The notes: a model not told the origin generated them from the sequence alone. A DNA stretch of 64,000 nucleotides from Orientallactaga sibirica (GCA_036365145.1 JAEOAD010001700.1:186001-250000), one strand, 5' to 3'; counted from the first letter of the stretch, positions 1 through 10,935 are shown. Translations and numbers: made by a program.

Positions 1-565
1 CTATGCTGACTTCACTCTTCATTGGAGAATCTTTTCTTCTTTTTTTCAGAAGGTAATGAGACCCAAGGAGATAAACTACTCCTCAAATTTCAGCCAAACC
101 ACAGCTGAATCCACAGAGGAATGGGGAGATGAGCAAGAGTGCTGCTTCCATGCTGTTCCTGATCATCAGTGCCAGGGTGAAGGAGACAGACCCTGAGGAT
201 ACTCAACACCTACCAAAGCAGAGATCCAGAGGCTCCTAAGAACTCATCACTGAAGTAGACTTAAAATACACCCAACATGGCTCAGGAAGTTTTATGGAAG
301 AGGGGCAGAAAGATTGTAAGAGCCACAGGTTGAGACATCATGCCCAGAGGCATTCCCTCCTCACAAAAAATAACTGACTGTTGCTCCCACAATGCATAAA
401 CCACAACCCCATAGGGAATATGAGCAACCCAACTGAGGAGGGTCCCCAAAGGAATGGGGGAAGCAAAGAGGGAAAAGAAGGTACCAACACATAATGTATC
501 CATATGACATATGTTGTTAATAATAATGATAACAACAACAATAATAAAAGCATTAAAAAACTAAG
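1..565 (+). mobile_element. L1 3'UTR, 5' end outside the window
   Basis: This segment matches, with divergence, the 3'UTR of the L1 at 55.1-56.3 kb: both carry 'catcactgaagtaga', then 'tggctcagga', then 'agagccaca' in the same order. It ends in an A-rich, TAA-type tail near 520-565, which fits an L1 3' end on the plus strand. No coding sequence remains. Confidence 0.6.
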
Positions 566-886
566 ACAAAATAAATTCTTTCCTTCCACAGGCTATTTCT
601 GATTAGGTGTTTTGTTCCAGTAATGAGGCAAAACCTGCCCACCAATAACACCACAGCAAAAATAGCCAAGAAGGTGCTCCCAGGCAGCGTACAGCAGAGG
701 CCACGTTTGTGTTCCCAAGTCTGCTTTTCTCAGGTCCCAGTGATTATCTGGTCTCTGCTCCCCACAGGACCATGCTTTTCATATCATCAACAAACTAATG
801 AAGTATGGTACCAAAATCATTTCTCTGAACCCTTTATGCCTCAATTTCTCCTCATCTACTAGAACAAACAAACAAGAAAAGACTAA
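566..886. other. Non-repetitive stretch, no gene seen
   Basis: No recognisable repeat, RNA gene or exon. Short open frames here lack splice or codon support. Confidence 0.4.
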
Positions 887-1009
887 GCCAGGCATGGTGG
901 CACATGCATTTAATCCCAGCACTTGGGAGGCAGAGGTAGGAGGATTGCCATGAGTCAGCCTGGGCCAGAGTGAGACCCTACCTCGAAAAACCAAAAAAAA
1001 AAAAAAAAA
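887..1009 (+). repeat. B1 SINE, internally deleted
   Basis: Starts at 'gccaggcatggtggcacatg', ends 'accctacctcgaaaaacc' plus an A17 tail. The block between 'gccatgagt' and 'cagcctggg' found in other copies here is missing. Confidence 0.85.
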
Positions 1010-1013
1010 GATT

Positions 1014-1140
1014 AAGGGGCTGGTGAGACAGCTCAGCAGCTAAGGCAATTGCCTGCAAAAACTTAATGACCAGGGTTCAATTCCCCAGTACCCATGTAAA
1101 GCCAGAGGCACAGTTGACAATGTCTACTCTGGCAGTCAGG
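1014..1140 (+). repeat. B2-like SINE, 3' truncated
   Basis: tRNA-like head 'ggctggtgagacagctcag' and B-box region 'gggttcaattcccc' are visible. The pyrimidine-rich tail is absent. Confidence 0.65.
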
Positions 1141-1164
1141 AAACTTTTGGTTTCAGTATTAAAA

Positions 1165-1268
1165 TTACATTTCGTTGTTGCTTGTCTGTGGTCCAGGCTC
1201 CATGGGCTCCCGTTATCCTTCTGCCTCTCAACCTCTTGAGTAGCTAGGACTACAGACATGTGCCACAC
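1165..1268 (-). repeat. Old B1/Alu-like SINE, degraded
   Basis: 'ctcaacctcttgagtagct' followed by 'ggactacagacatgtgcc' is the complement of a diverged 7SL-type SINE left half. Confidence 0.4.
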
Positions 1269-1454
1269 ACTTGTCTCTAAAGCTACTTCTTAATATCACT
1301 TTTGACCTCAAAATGAACTAGATCTAAAAGCTGGATTCAGCCTTCATGTGCTTTTTAAATTCCTATGTACAGCATACATCATGGAGGGAAGAATTTTCTT
1401 CAGCAAATGCCATCAATTGCAAATAAGCAAAATTACTTTCAAATATACAATAAT

Positions 1455-1609
1455 GGGCTGGACACAGGGGCTGCTCATACCTACAATCCCAATACTCGGG
1501 AGGCTGAGGTAGGAGGATCATAGTGAGTTTGAGGTCAACCTGGATGACAAAGTGAGTTCTAGGTCAGTACAGGCAAGAGTGAAACAATGTCTCAAATAAA
1601 AACAAAAAA
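1455..1609 (+). repeat. Diverged B1-type SINE
   Basis: 'ctacaatcccaatactcggg' and 'aggctgaggtaggaggatca' mark a B1 body. It ends in an A-rich tail. Confidence 0.65.
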
Positions 1610-1613
1610 CAAT

Positions 1614-1759
1614 GGAATGGAGAGATGGCTTATCAGCTAAAAGTGCTTGCTTTCAAAATCTGCCAGGCTGGGTTCAATTCCTCAGCAACCATGTAAAGCC
1701 AGACACAAAAAGTGGCATGTGCATCTGGAGCTCACTTGCAGGCCCATATACACAGTCAA

Positions 1760-1760
<1 letters not shown>
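1614..1760 (+). repeat. B2-like SINE
   Basis: Head 'tggagagatggcttatcagc' with a B-box-like 'gggttcaattcctc' and the family body 'gcatctggagctcacttgca'. The tail is replaced by the following CA repeat. Confidence 0.75.

Positions 1761-1761
<1 letters not shown>

Positions 1762-1802
<41 letters not shown>
1762..1802. repeat. (AC)n microsatellite
   Basis: About 20 uninterrupted AC dinucleotides grown from the tail of the preceding SINE. Confidence 0.95.
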
Positions 1803-1807
<5 letters not shown>

Positions 1808-1838
1808 GCATCATTTTACAAAGCACAAACTCCAAGAA

Positions 1839-2215
1839 TGGGCTGGGGAGATGGCTCAGTGGATAAAGCACTTGCAATGCAAGCATGAGGACAGCAGTCT
1901 GGATCCCCAGCACCCATGTAAATACTGGGTGAGTGTGGCAGCCCACCTTAATCCCAGAACACAAATCAGGAGGTGGAGAGTAGGATTCCTGTGCAATTTA
2001 GTGAGTCAGACCAGCCAAACCATTGAGTTCTGTGTTCATGTGAAAGACACCTCCTCAGTAAATAAAGTGGAGAGCACTCAAGGAAAACACCAACATCTAC
2101 CTCTGGCCTATATGGGCATGTACACACACATGCACAGGCATTCATTCACACATGTATGCCCATACACATAGACACATACACATGCACACAAACCACAACA
2201 CACAGACACAAAACA
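1839..2215 (+). repeat. B4-like SINE with CA-rich tail
   Basis: An ID-type head ('ggctggggagatggctcagt') is fused to a B1-like middle ('accttaatcccagaacacaa'), followed by a long 'cacacatgcac'-type tail, the arrangement of rodent B4 elements. Confidence 0.65.
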
Positions 2216-3028
2216 TATTAAGAGCCTGGTGGCAATGATAGTTGTAAAAGTATTAGCTGGTGTCCCTCATCTACTTCTGAAGATGAAGCCCACGTGGAAA
2301 ATTCCACTCAATGTTGTTTTAAGAAAATGCCTAGCAACTGAAGCCAAGTATGACACTCGAACTGCCTGACCCTCAGAGTATGGACCCAGAAAGGTTAAAT
2401 TTCCCCCTGCTAGGCTGCCTCCCAAATGTCCCTTGAAGCACCCTTTCAGACTTCTGCTTAGAAAAAAAGAACAAGTTGGCACGTTCTTTGCCACCTTGGC
2501 ACAAAGTTCAGGAAGATGCTAATCTGACCCACTGGAGAACATTTCCTCACTGAATAAAACTCACTCTCTAGAGACAAAGCAAACAGTGATGCAGAATACA
2601 AGAAACCAAAACACCAGCCACGGTCAAGGGCACAGAGAGGAGACTGTGCGTCAGAAAGAACTTAAAAAGTATGCTCTGTCTCAGCCCACAGTGAGCAGCC
2701 AGGACTGCACCCAGGCGCCTGGTGTGACCTTGGCGAGTGGCCCACTTCCTGTGACCCTCATATTCCCTCTCCAAAGCCGGGTGTGTTTCTTCTTGCATGC
2801 TGTTGAGAGGAGTGAGAAAAGTATGGGAAAGCAAAGAACTGTTTTCTAAATTTCAAGAGATTAATTCCTGTGATTCTCAACTTTTAAAACATACTCCTTC
2901 AAAATAAAAAAATAAAAAAGACATACTCCACATTTTCATGAACAAATGTATCTCAGCTTCCTTTAATGATACTTGACATTTCAAAGGGATATTTTTCATT
3001 TCCAAATCTAAATAAATTATTAAACATG
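2216..3028. other. Non-repetitive intronic stretch
   Basis: No exon with flanking splice signals and no known repeat recognised. Overlapping open frames on both strands near 2.57-2.85 kb show no family resemblance. Confidence 0.4.
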
Positions 3029-3135
3029 TGTTTTTTTTTTGAGATAGGGTCTCACTCTAGCCCAGGCTGACCTGGAACTTTGTAGTCCCAGGCTGGCCTC
3101 GAACTCACAGTGAGGTGTGCATTACAACACCCGGC
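3029..3135 (-). repeat. B1 SINE
   Basis: Complement of a B1: T-run, 'gagatagggtctcactctag', 'cccaggctgacctggaac', 'cgaactcacagtgagg'. Confidence 0.85.
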
Positions 3136-3175
3136 AGTTAAAGGTTTTTATTTAAACTACAATTATCCCTTAGTA

Positions 3176-3462
3176 TGTACATCGGATTAGCTCCAGTACC
3201 TCCCAAAAATACCAGGATCTAAAGTTGCTCAAGTCCCTTATGTGAAATGGTGTAGTGTTTTCAGGTAGTCTACACAATCCTCCCATATATCTTAAGTCCC
3301 CTCTAGATTCCTTGTAGTGTCTTAATATAATGTAAAGCACACATAATTAGTTGCCATACTTCTTATGGACTAATAAGTGTGTACATGTTCAATATGGATA
3401 TAAAATTTTTGAGTACTGTTGGTCCACAGTTGGTTGAATCCACGGACATGGAACGAGCAGGT
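3176..3462. mobile_element. MER2-like ancient Tigger DNA transposon
   Basis: Order of landmarks fits a mammal-wide MER2 copy: 'gctccagtacctcccaaaaa', 'gctcaagtcccttatgtgaa', 'tctagattccttgtagtg', then the terminal 'ttggttgaatccacgga'. No transposase frame remains. Confidence 0.6.
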
Positions 3463-4198
3463 ATCAAGGCTCACTACACACGCACCTTCTCCTAAGATGT
3501 GAACATGCCTGTGCCCACCCCGATGAGCATAGGCCCAACCCTACTTATGAAATCTACACAGGCCCATATAAAATGTTCTCCCATATGACTCCTTCCTTTC
3601 CCTGTTTTCATTCTCTGCTTCATTTCACTCCATCTAGTGGGACAGATCTTTCTAGCAAAGGGGAGCCTTTGCCATACACTACTTGAGCAGTTGGAAGTCC
3701 AAATCCAGGTGTGTGAGGATACAAGCATTGTGTAAAGTCCTTGCAAAGGTGGACGCGTTTTTCTGGGAACCTCTGCCATGCTCCTGGAAGGACACCCATC
3801 CTGGCCACCTCACTGTGTCTCTAGGAAGTCCTCGTTCAGGAACTCCAGAAGACATTCCCACCAAGCCTCAACAGACAATAAAAGGAGTCAAAGTACTGTA
3901 AAGTAACTTGAGTCCTGCACGGATTCTAGGCAGATAACTTAAAGTCCTGCAGCTCTTGTTTGTGTTCTCTCTGCTTCCTGGAGATCAGATAAGGCTAACA
4001 ATCCACTCAGTGTTCAGGGCCTAGAGAAATTACACAACCTCAACACTGAGACCAACCTATCAGAGTAAGAGCAGCAGCCATTGCATAGCCCCATGTTCCC
4101 TAAATGGCCTGCAAGTCTCAAGAAGAGTTATAGGACTGTAACTAACCAAAAGCACCAGACACCAAAATGATAGTGAAGGCCTTTGTTGCTGCTTCTGT
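3463..4198. other. Non-repetitive intronic stretch
   Basis: No repeat recognised and no exon supportable. Several overlapping short open frames at 3.49-3.9 kb lie on both strands, which argues against coding. Confidence 0.4.
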
Positions 4199-4325
4199 TG
4201 TGTTTTTGTTTTTGTTTTTCAAGCTAGGATCTTGCTCTAGCTCCTTGTATAATCTCAGGGTGGCCTCAAATTCATGGCGATCCTTCTACCTCGGCCTCCC
4301 TCCCGAGTGCTGGGATTAAACAAGG
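4199..4325 (-). repeat. Diverged B1-type SINE
   Basis: 'gagtgctgggattaaacaag' at the right edge and 'caagctaggatcttgctc' at the left are the complement of a B1 body with an A-rich (here T-rich) tail. Confidence 0.7.
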
Positions 4326-4757
4326 CTCATCCTTCTAGGGTTTCCAAAATCTGGTCACAGCTTAGGAATCTATACAGAAGGGCCCAGTCCCTGTGATCTG
4401 TTCCTCTCCACCTCTCTCCCATGACTAGGGATTAAATCATGGGATTCTGTTCACCTGATTCCAAGCCTCAAATTCTTATCCTACTACTGGCAGATACAGA
4501 ATTACAAAAGGAAGTTGATATACCACCCGAGAGAGAGCAGCTATGAGGTGCCATGCCTTCTTGAGGAGCTATTGGCAGTTAACAGTCGCTGGGGACAGGA
4601 GAGGCATTTTCTTCAGTGGTGCAGCCACTGGAAGGTTGGTCATGCTTCAGAAAGTAACTCCTAAACATGCTCGTGTAAATAATTCTAACTAAACTCAGTG
4701 GGTCACAAAAAGAAGCAATGAAACAGGAGATGGACGAGTTGGAAAGAGGAAGGAATT
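4326..4757. other. Non-repetitive stretch
   Basis: Nothing recognised. Confidence 0.35.
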
Positions 4758-5033
4758 CAGCGAGGAGATGGCTCAATCAGTAAAGTGTTTGCCATACAGG
4801 CATGAGGACCTGAGTGCAGATCCCCAGCACCACGTAAAAGCTGGGCATGGCAGTGGAGGATACCTGGGACTTACCGAGTAGTCTAGCTGAATCAGTAACC
4901 AAGGGGGCCACTGAGAGACCCTGTCTTGAAAAATAAGGAAAATAAGTGATAGGGGAAGAACCTGATGCCAATTTCTGACCTCCTCACACATGTGCACTCA
5001 CCTACATACACAGCAAAAAAAAAAAAAAAAAGA
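4758..5033 (+). repeat. B4-like SINE
   Basis: ID-type head 'gaggagatggctcaatcagt', 'gatccccagcaccacgtaa', a B1-like middle ('gagaccctgtcttgaaaaa') and a tail ending in A17. Confidence 0.65.
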
Positions 5034-5035
5034 CA

Positions 5036-5083
5036 GCTGATGTACAAAGGGGTATGATTCAGCCTTAAAAAGGAAGAACAAGG
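5036..5083 (+). mobile_element. Ancient L1M 3'-end fragment, left part
   Basis: 'tgattcagccttaaaaagg' is typical of the 3' end of old mammalian L1s. It appears to be the left piece of the copy that resumes at 5804, split by the SINE and L1 insertions between. Confidence 0.5.
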
Positions 5084-5284
5084 GATAGAAAGATGGCTCA
5101 ACAGTTAATGCACTTGCTGGAAAAGCCTAAAGACCCAGGTTTGATTCCCCAGCATCCATGTAGAACCAGATGCACAAGGCGGCACATGTGTACAGCATTC
5201 ATTTGCAGTGGATGGAGGCCCTGGCACACCCATTCTCTCTCTCTCTCTCTCTCTCCCTCCCTCTCCTTGCAAATAAATAAATAA
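5084..5284 (+). repeat. B2-like SINE
   Basis: Full-length copy: 'agaaagatggctcaacagtt' head, 'gcatccatgtagaaccagat' middle, CT-rich tail and (AAAT)n end. Its tail hosts the next L1 insertion. Confidence 0.85.
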
Positions 5285-5297
5285 AAATTATTTTTAA

Positions 5298-5790
5298 TGC
5301 TCTTGTCTGGCTAAATGTATATATTATTCCCACCAAGCTGCCCTGAAAGCACTACACTTAATGTTCATATTCACATATTAATGCTACTCTCACTTCTGGT
5401 TAGAGAACCTTCTCTTTTCAGATGGCAATGACCACTGGGATGACCCAAAAGGCAACATAGTGCTGAGAAGAAGGGATGGAGGAGTGCCCAGCACTGAAAC
5501 GTCTCTGTCACACCCTATAAAGCTCAGGGCCCATTGCGGAAGAGGGGACGGATAGAATGGAAGACAGAAATTGGCCTTGAGATCCAAGACCTTGCAGTGC
5601 CTAGCAATACCTCATAATAGAAGAAAAAGATGATGACATCAAATTAAAAGAGAGACTAATGGAGAGAGGGAAGGGATATGATGGAGATTGGAGTTCTAAA
5701 GGGGCATGGGGGCAGGGGAGGGAAATATCATGCATTTTTTGCATTTAAGTATAGAAGGTGTCAATAATAATAATAATAATAAATAAAAAT
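5298..5790 (+). mobile_element. 5'-truncated L1 (3'UTR only) with target-site duplication
   Basis: Flanked by the 13-bp direct repeat aaattatttttaa at 5285-5297 and 5791-5803. The body matches the L1 3'UTR copies at 56984-57474 (plus) and 45055-46127 (minus). It ends in a (TAA)n/(AAAT)n tail. Relative to the 56984 copy it lacks about 48 bp near 5552 and about 12 bp near 5613, both at short direct repeats. Confidence 0.8.
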
Positions 5791-5803
5791 AAATTATTTT
5801 TAA

Positions 5804-6110
5804 AAAATACCCTGTTAAACAAAGAAGACATCCATACATGCTAAGACATAGATGAACCCTGGAGACAGTATAAGCAAATCAGGCAGTCATGAAGGGATGA
5901 CTACTACATGACTCCACCAATACAACACCCCCAGTCAAAATCACAGAAACAGAGGGCAGGATGGTGGGGACACAGGAGAGTGGGGGAAGGGAAACAGTTT
6001 TCTAATGGGTACAGGGTTTCAGTTTGGGAGAGGAAAACAGTTGTGGGGGCCCAGTGGTGGTGGCTGATGGTTGTGCAATACCGTGAAACTTGTAATCAAA
6101 GCACAAGCTG
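5804..6110 (+). mobile_element. Ancient L1M 3'-end fragment, right part
   Basis: 'catagatgaaccctggaga', 'gactactacatgactccacc' and 'tctaatgggtacagggttt' are the usual order of landmarks in old L1 3' ends. Continues the 5036-5083 fragment. Confidence 0.6.
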
Positions 6111-6128
6111 AAAAATGGTTAGAAGACA

Positions 6129-6200
6129 GCTGGGAGTACAGTGGTGGATCACTGGGGTAGCATGTGCCAGGCTTGGGTTAGATTCCCCAGCACAGTAGTC
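6129..6200 (+). repeat. ID-like SINE fragment
   Basis: 'ggcttgggttagattcccca' resembles an ID B box, ending at 'gcaca'. Confidence 0.45.
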
Positions 6201-6229
6201 AATTTTGTGACTGATGTTTTCCAACCATG

Positions 6230-6324
6230 GTTTTTTGTTTTTGTTTTGTCCCCCTGTACTGGAGAATGAACCTAGGCCTCCAACCTGCTAGGCAAGTGAT
6301 CTACCACTGAGCTACTTCCTCAGC

Positions 6325-6327
<3 letters not shown>
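6230..6327 (-). repeat. ID-type SINE
   Basis: Complement of an ID: 'ctgctaggcaagtgatctac', 'cactgagctacttcctcagc', preceded by a T/G-rich tail. Confidence 0.65.

Positions 6328-6411
<84 letters not shown>
6327..6411. repeat. (TG)n then (AG)n compound microsatellite
   Basis: About 22 TG units (6327-6370) pass directly into about 20 AG units (6371-6411), at the boundary between an ID and a B2-like SINE. Confidence 0.95.
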
Positions 6412-6414
<3 letters not shown>

Positions 6415-6566
6415 GACACATCAGGGCCTCTAGTGACTGCAACCAAACTCTAGTTGCATGTGCCACCTTGTGCATCTGGCTTTATATGGGTACTAGGGAA
6501 TTAAACCTGAGTCCTTTGATTTTACAGGCAAGTGCCGTAACCTCTAAGCCATCTCCCCAGGCCCTG
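6412..6566 (-). repeat. B2-like SINE
   Basis: Complement of the family body: 'catgtgccaccttgtgcatc', 'aggcaagtgccgtaacctct', 'aagccatctccccaggccc'. The AG repeat to its left is its tail. Confidence 0.8.
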
Positions 6567-6569
6567 CTA

Positions 6570-6715
6570 TCACTTTTGATTTTGAGAAAATTCTTAATAA
6601 GTTGTCCAGGATGACCTTCAACTCCCTCTGTAGCCTAGGCAGGTTGTGAATTTATGATTCTCTTGCCTCAACCTCCTGAATAGCTGGAATGATAGGCCTA
6701 TTGCCATCAGATCCA
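6570..6715 (-). repeat. Degraded B1-like SINE
   Basis: 'gtccaggatgaccttcaact' and 'ctcaacctcctgaatagctg' are complement B1/PB1 landmarks. Confidence 0.5.
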
Positions 6716-7014
6716 GTAAAAACTTTTCCTTATTTTTATTTTGTTTTGTTTATTTACATTTGTACATTTGTGTTGTGGGCATGCATGTGAGTTCCAGAGA
6801 TAGACATCACTTGTCTTTCTCAATAACTCCCGTACTTATGAGATAAAATCTCACACTGAAATAGGAGTTCACAACTGAAATAGACTAACTAGTCAGCAAG
6901 CCCTAAGGAACAAATTCCCAACCTGCCATGCCTTGGCCTGGAATGCCCATGCCCCTGCCTTATCAGAAAAGGCTCCAGCAGTCTTATTTATAAGTGCAGG
7001 TGTCCCTTGACTTT

Positions 7015-7080
7015 CAAAGGGGATATGTCCCAATCAACTCATCCCAAGTTGAAACATTTGTAAGTCAAAAATGCATTTAG
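7015..7080 (+). mobile_element. Ancient DNA transposon, left part (MER44-like)
   Basis: 'tgtcccttgactttcaaagg' then 'aagttgaaacatttgtaagt' are the terminal landmarks of a Tigger-type element. It resumes at 7443 after an inserted SINE. The exact family name is uncertain. Confidence 0.5.
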
Positions 7081-7360
7081 GACTGGGGAGACAGCTCATT
7101 CAGTAAAATGCTTGCCTACCTGAACCCACATGAAAATGCTAAGCTTGGTGGCATGCACTTGTAATCCTAGGGCTGGGGAGGAAGAGAAAAGAGGAACTTG
7201 GGTGTTACTAGGTAGCCAATCTGGTCTAATTGCCAAGCTCCAAGACAATAAAAGACTCCCCCCCCACACACACACACAAAATGGACAGCATGTGCTCACA
7301 TGTGCAGCCACACAGTCACAAACAGGATTACACACACACACACACATACACGCCAAGATG
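7081..7360 (+). repeat. B4-like SINE with CA-rich tail
   Basis: 'gactggggagacagctcatt' head, 'gcacttgtaatcctagggct' middle and a long CA-rich tail. It interrupts the MER44-like element. Confidence 0.55.
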
Positions 7361-7442
7361 CAAGCAGGAGGTGACAGAGCTCTAACCTGGAGGACTGGGC
7401 CTGCCTCGACACACACACACATAATACCCCTGCTGAGCATCA

Positions 7443-7680
7443 CAGCTGAGCCTAGGCTACATTAAATGTGCTTGGCAGAGTAACATCAGCCTTTACAGAC
7501 TGGGTACAATCATCTAACACAAACTATAATTATATTAACTATAAAGCACCTAATGTCCCCTGGAGCTCACTGAACACTGTATTGAAACAAAGAGTAAAAT
7601 AGTCACATGGTGGCACTTTTGGACCATTGTAAAGCTGAAAATTTCCAAGTCCAACCACTGCAAGCCCAGGGCCATGTGAA
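7443..7680 (+). mobile_element. Ancient DNA transposon, right part (MER44-like)
   Basis: 'acaatcatctaacacaaact', 'cactgaacactgtattgaaa', 'ttgtaaagctgaaaatttcc' follow the order expected from the 7015-7080 part. Confidence 0.5.
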
Positions 7681-7757
7681 CCTCCATCACCTTATGTGGA
7701 ACCTCTTACACTGAGCCCAAGCCCCCTTCTGTCCCATTCTTTCCTTGTCCTTCGCCC

Positions 7758-7945
7758 ACAGTGAGTTACTGAGCACTGACTACATGCCAGGGTCTGTCCT
7801 TGGCACTAGACTACTGGCAAGAAGAAAGACTCTCAGCTCTAGTGAGCCAAGGCGAGGGAAAAACTAGAATATATCCTAGATAAGTGAACACCAAGATGCA
7901 GGGAACAGATGACCGAGTGTCAGAGGAGGGGACATCTGAGCTCTA
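7758..7945 (+). repeat. L2/MIR-like ancient repeat
   Basis: 'gagcactgactacatgccag' with 'ctgtccttggcac' is the familiar old-repeat motif. The flank is too diverged to classify. Confidence 0.45.
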
Positions 7946-9177
7946 ACCTGGTTGACTAGGCCTGCTTCTCTGTCTCTACCTCCTCAAACACCTCACTCAC
8001 TCTCTCACAATATCCACTTTTTGCCTTATACACCGAGTGTTTAAAAAGAAAATCTTTGAGTTCTTTGGTCCATGTTGTTAAAATAGTGGCAGCAACTTGT
8101 CTCTATTTACAACCATGGTCTTCCTCAGAACTTTCACTAAATATAATAGTTGAGACATGAAATAATCTACTCATCTCTCCTACCTCTGCCAAAGAAGAAA
8201 AAACAAGGAGCCTTCACAGGCTCTCCTGAGCCTCCCAGGCAACAGGCAGACTCAAGTGCAGATACATGTTGTTCTGGGGACAGCTCTTCCTGCTCCCTGT
8301 CCTGATCTGGTTCTGCTCAGGCTCTTCCTGCACTTCTTGTTTGTGCTTTACATGAGACTGGAACCCCTGGGAGGGACCTTCCTTGAGCTTAGGTGACAGT
8401 GCAGTATTACCTGAGGCCGGTGAATGCACAGCACAAGATGCCCATGTAACTGCCTGCAGACTCACAGACCCACGTCTGAAAATGCTCACGGTTCTTTCTT
8501 CTTTAACCCTCTCCCAGAAAACAGCCTCAGAAGAGGAATAGATTGTTTGAGAACCTTCTGTGGAAAGATGGCAGCAGAAAGTGAAGTCTCTGCAAACACA
8601 GCCTGTGTCAGGCCCAGGGCAACATGGCCGAAAGCAAACTGTGGAAACAAAACCTGGTTGGACAGAGAAAGTGGATTCTGCCTGTTCAATGCTGCTGTCC
8701 TGAAGGTGGAGGGCCAATGGAAGCTGGTGTAGTTAGTGGCAGGCAATTTGCCCATATGTATAAAAGGTGTGTGTGCATACACCCCCACAGACACCCCTTT
8801 GGGGTGGCCATTCCTTATGGCATGCTTTTTCTTCAGCAGCCCCATTCTCTCTGGTTTCCCCAGCACCTTTCCCACCTGTATCTGTCATGTCCATGTGGCC
8901 ATCTGCATTCCCCAGACCCTGCAGAGCTAGGTGATGGGAGACTACACTTCACTCACCACAGAATCCCCAACACCAGGCGGCTGTCTGGTGTGTAACAGGC
9001 ACCAAACATTTCAAATGAATGGACTCTGGGGTATTGAAAACTGTCCTAAGTCTTTTAAGAGAACAGATGTTTTATTGTTTGTAAAGTACTGGAAAATCAG
9101 ATCTAATGAATGACTGGAGGACACTGGACTACAGCCATGGGGCTGATTGCACTGTGGCCATTAAGAACTACATTCTA
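7946..9177. other. Mostly non-repetitive intronic stretch
   Basis: About 1.2 kb without a recognised repeat. A 167-codon open frame (8214-8717, minus) and overlapping plus-strand frames are present, but I recognise no family and see no exon with splice sites. Confidence 0.4.
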
Positions 9178-9330
9178 GCTGGGTGTGGCGGTGCACATCT
9201 TTAATCCCAGCACTAGGGAGGCAGAGGTAGGAGGGTCACCATGAGTTGAAGTCAGTCTGGGACTGAGACTGAGTTCCAGGTCAGCCTAGGGTAGAGTAAG
9301 AACCTACCTCAAAAAAATAAAATGAAAAAA
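9178..9330 (+). repeat. B1 SINE
   Basis: 'tagctgggtgtggcggtgca' to 'aagaacctacctcaaaaaaa'. Confidence 0.85.
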
Positions 9331-9337
9331 CTACATT

Positions 9338-9584
9338 CTGGGGCTAGCCTGAGCATCTGAGTTCAGAATCCCATGCCCCATGTAAAAGCCTGAAGCCATG
9401 GTGGGCTTCTATAATTCCAGCACACTGACAGTGAAATGGGCAGTGGAGGCAGGAAAATGTCCTGGAAGCTTAAGGACCAGGTAGTGAGCAGAGCAATAAA
9501 CAGCAGGAACCAGAGACCTGACTCAAAATGAGGGGGGGAAGGTGCACATCCACAAAGACACATAGGCACACACACATACACACA

Positions 9585-9620
<36 letters not shown>
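9338..9620 (+). repeat. B4-like SINE ending in (CA)n
   Basis: 'agaatcccatgccccatgta', a degraded B1-like middle and a CA tract at 9567-9620. Confidence 0.5.
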
Positions 9621-9624
<4 letters not shown>

Positions 9625-10178
9625 CTAAAAAGCAGAAGAATTAAATCATATGTCTGTGGTTTCCCAGGGAACACAGTCAGGAACATAGCAGAGATGTGGG
9701 CTGACACCCATCCTGCTTTTGGGAATTCCCAAAAGCCATCTGAATGAGGAGACAAAATCCAAATATTTATATCCAAAGCTTCAAATCCACAGTGTGACCA
9801 ACTCATCTGTCTGAGGTACAGTGGGCTGAAGAGAACTTTGAGGAAAGAGGAGGATCCCACTGCCTCACCCCTCACAGCCAGTCCAGCAGCATGAAGTACA
9901 CAGATGAGAACAAAAGGTTCCAAAGACACACACTGTCCAGAAGAACATGGAGCATTCCAGAAAACCAAGGAAATTCTCACAAAATGCTTCATGCTGCAAA
10001 GGACAGGAACTCAGCAAAACAAGAACTCTCAGACTAGGTCAAGTAAAAGAGACGATGAGGGACATTGGTGATAATGACTAAAGATAGAAACAGCATGAAA
10101 AAAAAAAATCTCGAAAGCATGTAAGTTACAAGCAGCAAGGAACAAAATATATACCTGAATTATTAACTCAAGAAAGAT
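9621..10178. other. Non-repetitive intronic stretch
   Basis: No exon or repeat recognised. The 209-codon minus-strand open frame that overlaps it runs through the CA tract and looks spurious. Confidence 0.4.
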
Positions 10179-10480
10179 GGGGCTGGAAAGATGACTCTCT
10201 GGGTCAGTGCATGCAGTAAAGTGTGCTGACCTGATTCAGATCCCAGAACCATGTACACCCACACACAATAGTGAGTGCCCTCCTACGGCAAGGAGGGCCA
10301 TGGAGACAGAACATTACTAGAAGCTCACAGGTCAGCAAGCCTGGTGTTCCCAGTAATAAACAAGAGAGCCAGCCTCAAACAAGGTGGAAGGAGAGGGCTG
10401 ACATTTGAGGGTGTCCTCTGAGGTTCCATACATGCACTGTAGCACAGGTGAAACCACACACACACACACAAACACACTTC
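10179..10480 (+). repeat. B4-like SINE
   Basis: 'ggctggaaagatgactctct' head, 'cagatcccagaaccatgtac', CA-rich end at 10455-10480. Confidence 0.55.
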
Positions 10481-10774
10481 ATACATATACATACAAAACC
10501 AAAAACATTTATGAACAGAATGGACAGCATAGAAGAAAAATATAAAGAAAGATAAATAGAAATGAAATACCAACAATACAGATCCCAGGATGGAATCTAT
10601 AATGTAAAATTAATAACTTTTTAAATTTGAGATATAAGGAAAACAGAGGAAGAATAAAAATACTGACACCATGGCCCTTTAGGGTGGGGCTTCAGTGAAC
10701 ACTGTCAAAACTTACACAATGATTTTCAAAAATTGCAAATCTAAACTTGTAATGATTGCAAAAATCCTCAGCTT

Positions 10775-10935
10775 TGCTGGGCATAGTGGCACACGCTTTT
10801 AATCCCAGCACTTGGGAGGCAGAGGTAGGAGGATCACTGTGAGTTCGAGGCTACACTGACACTACATAGTGAATTCCAAGTCAGCCTGGACTAGAAAGTG
10901 AGACTCTACCTTGAAAAACAAAAATAAAAAAAAAG
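10775..10935 (+). repeat. B1 SINE
   Basis: 'tgctgggcatagtggcacac' to 'accttgaaaaaca' with an A-rich tail. Confidence 0.85.

Noticed and set aside
8214..8717. 167-codon open frame (minus strand)
   Set aside because: It lies in non-repeat DNA but shows no recognisable family, and the opposite strand is also open. No splice signals support it as an exon.
9363..9992. 209-codon open frame (minus strand)
   Set aside because: It passes through a CA microsatellite read as Val/Cys and a B4 SINE, and shows no domain.
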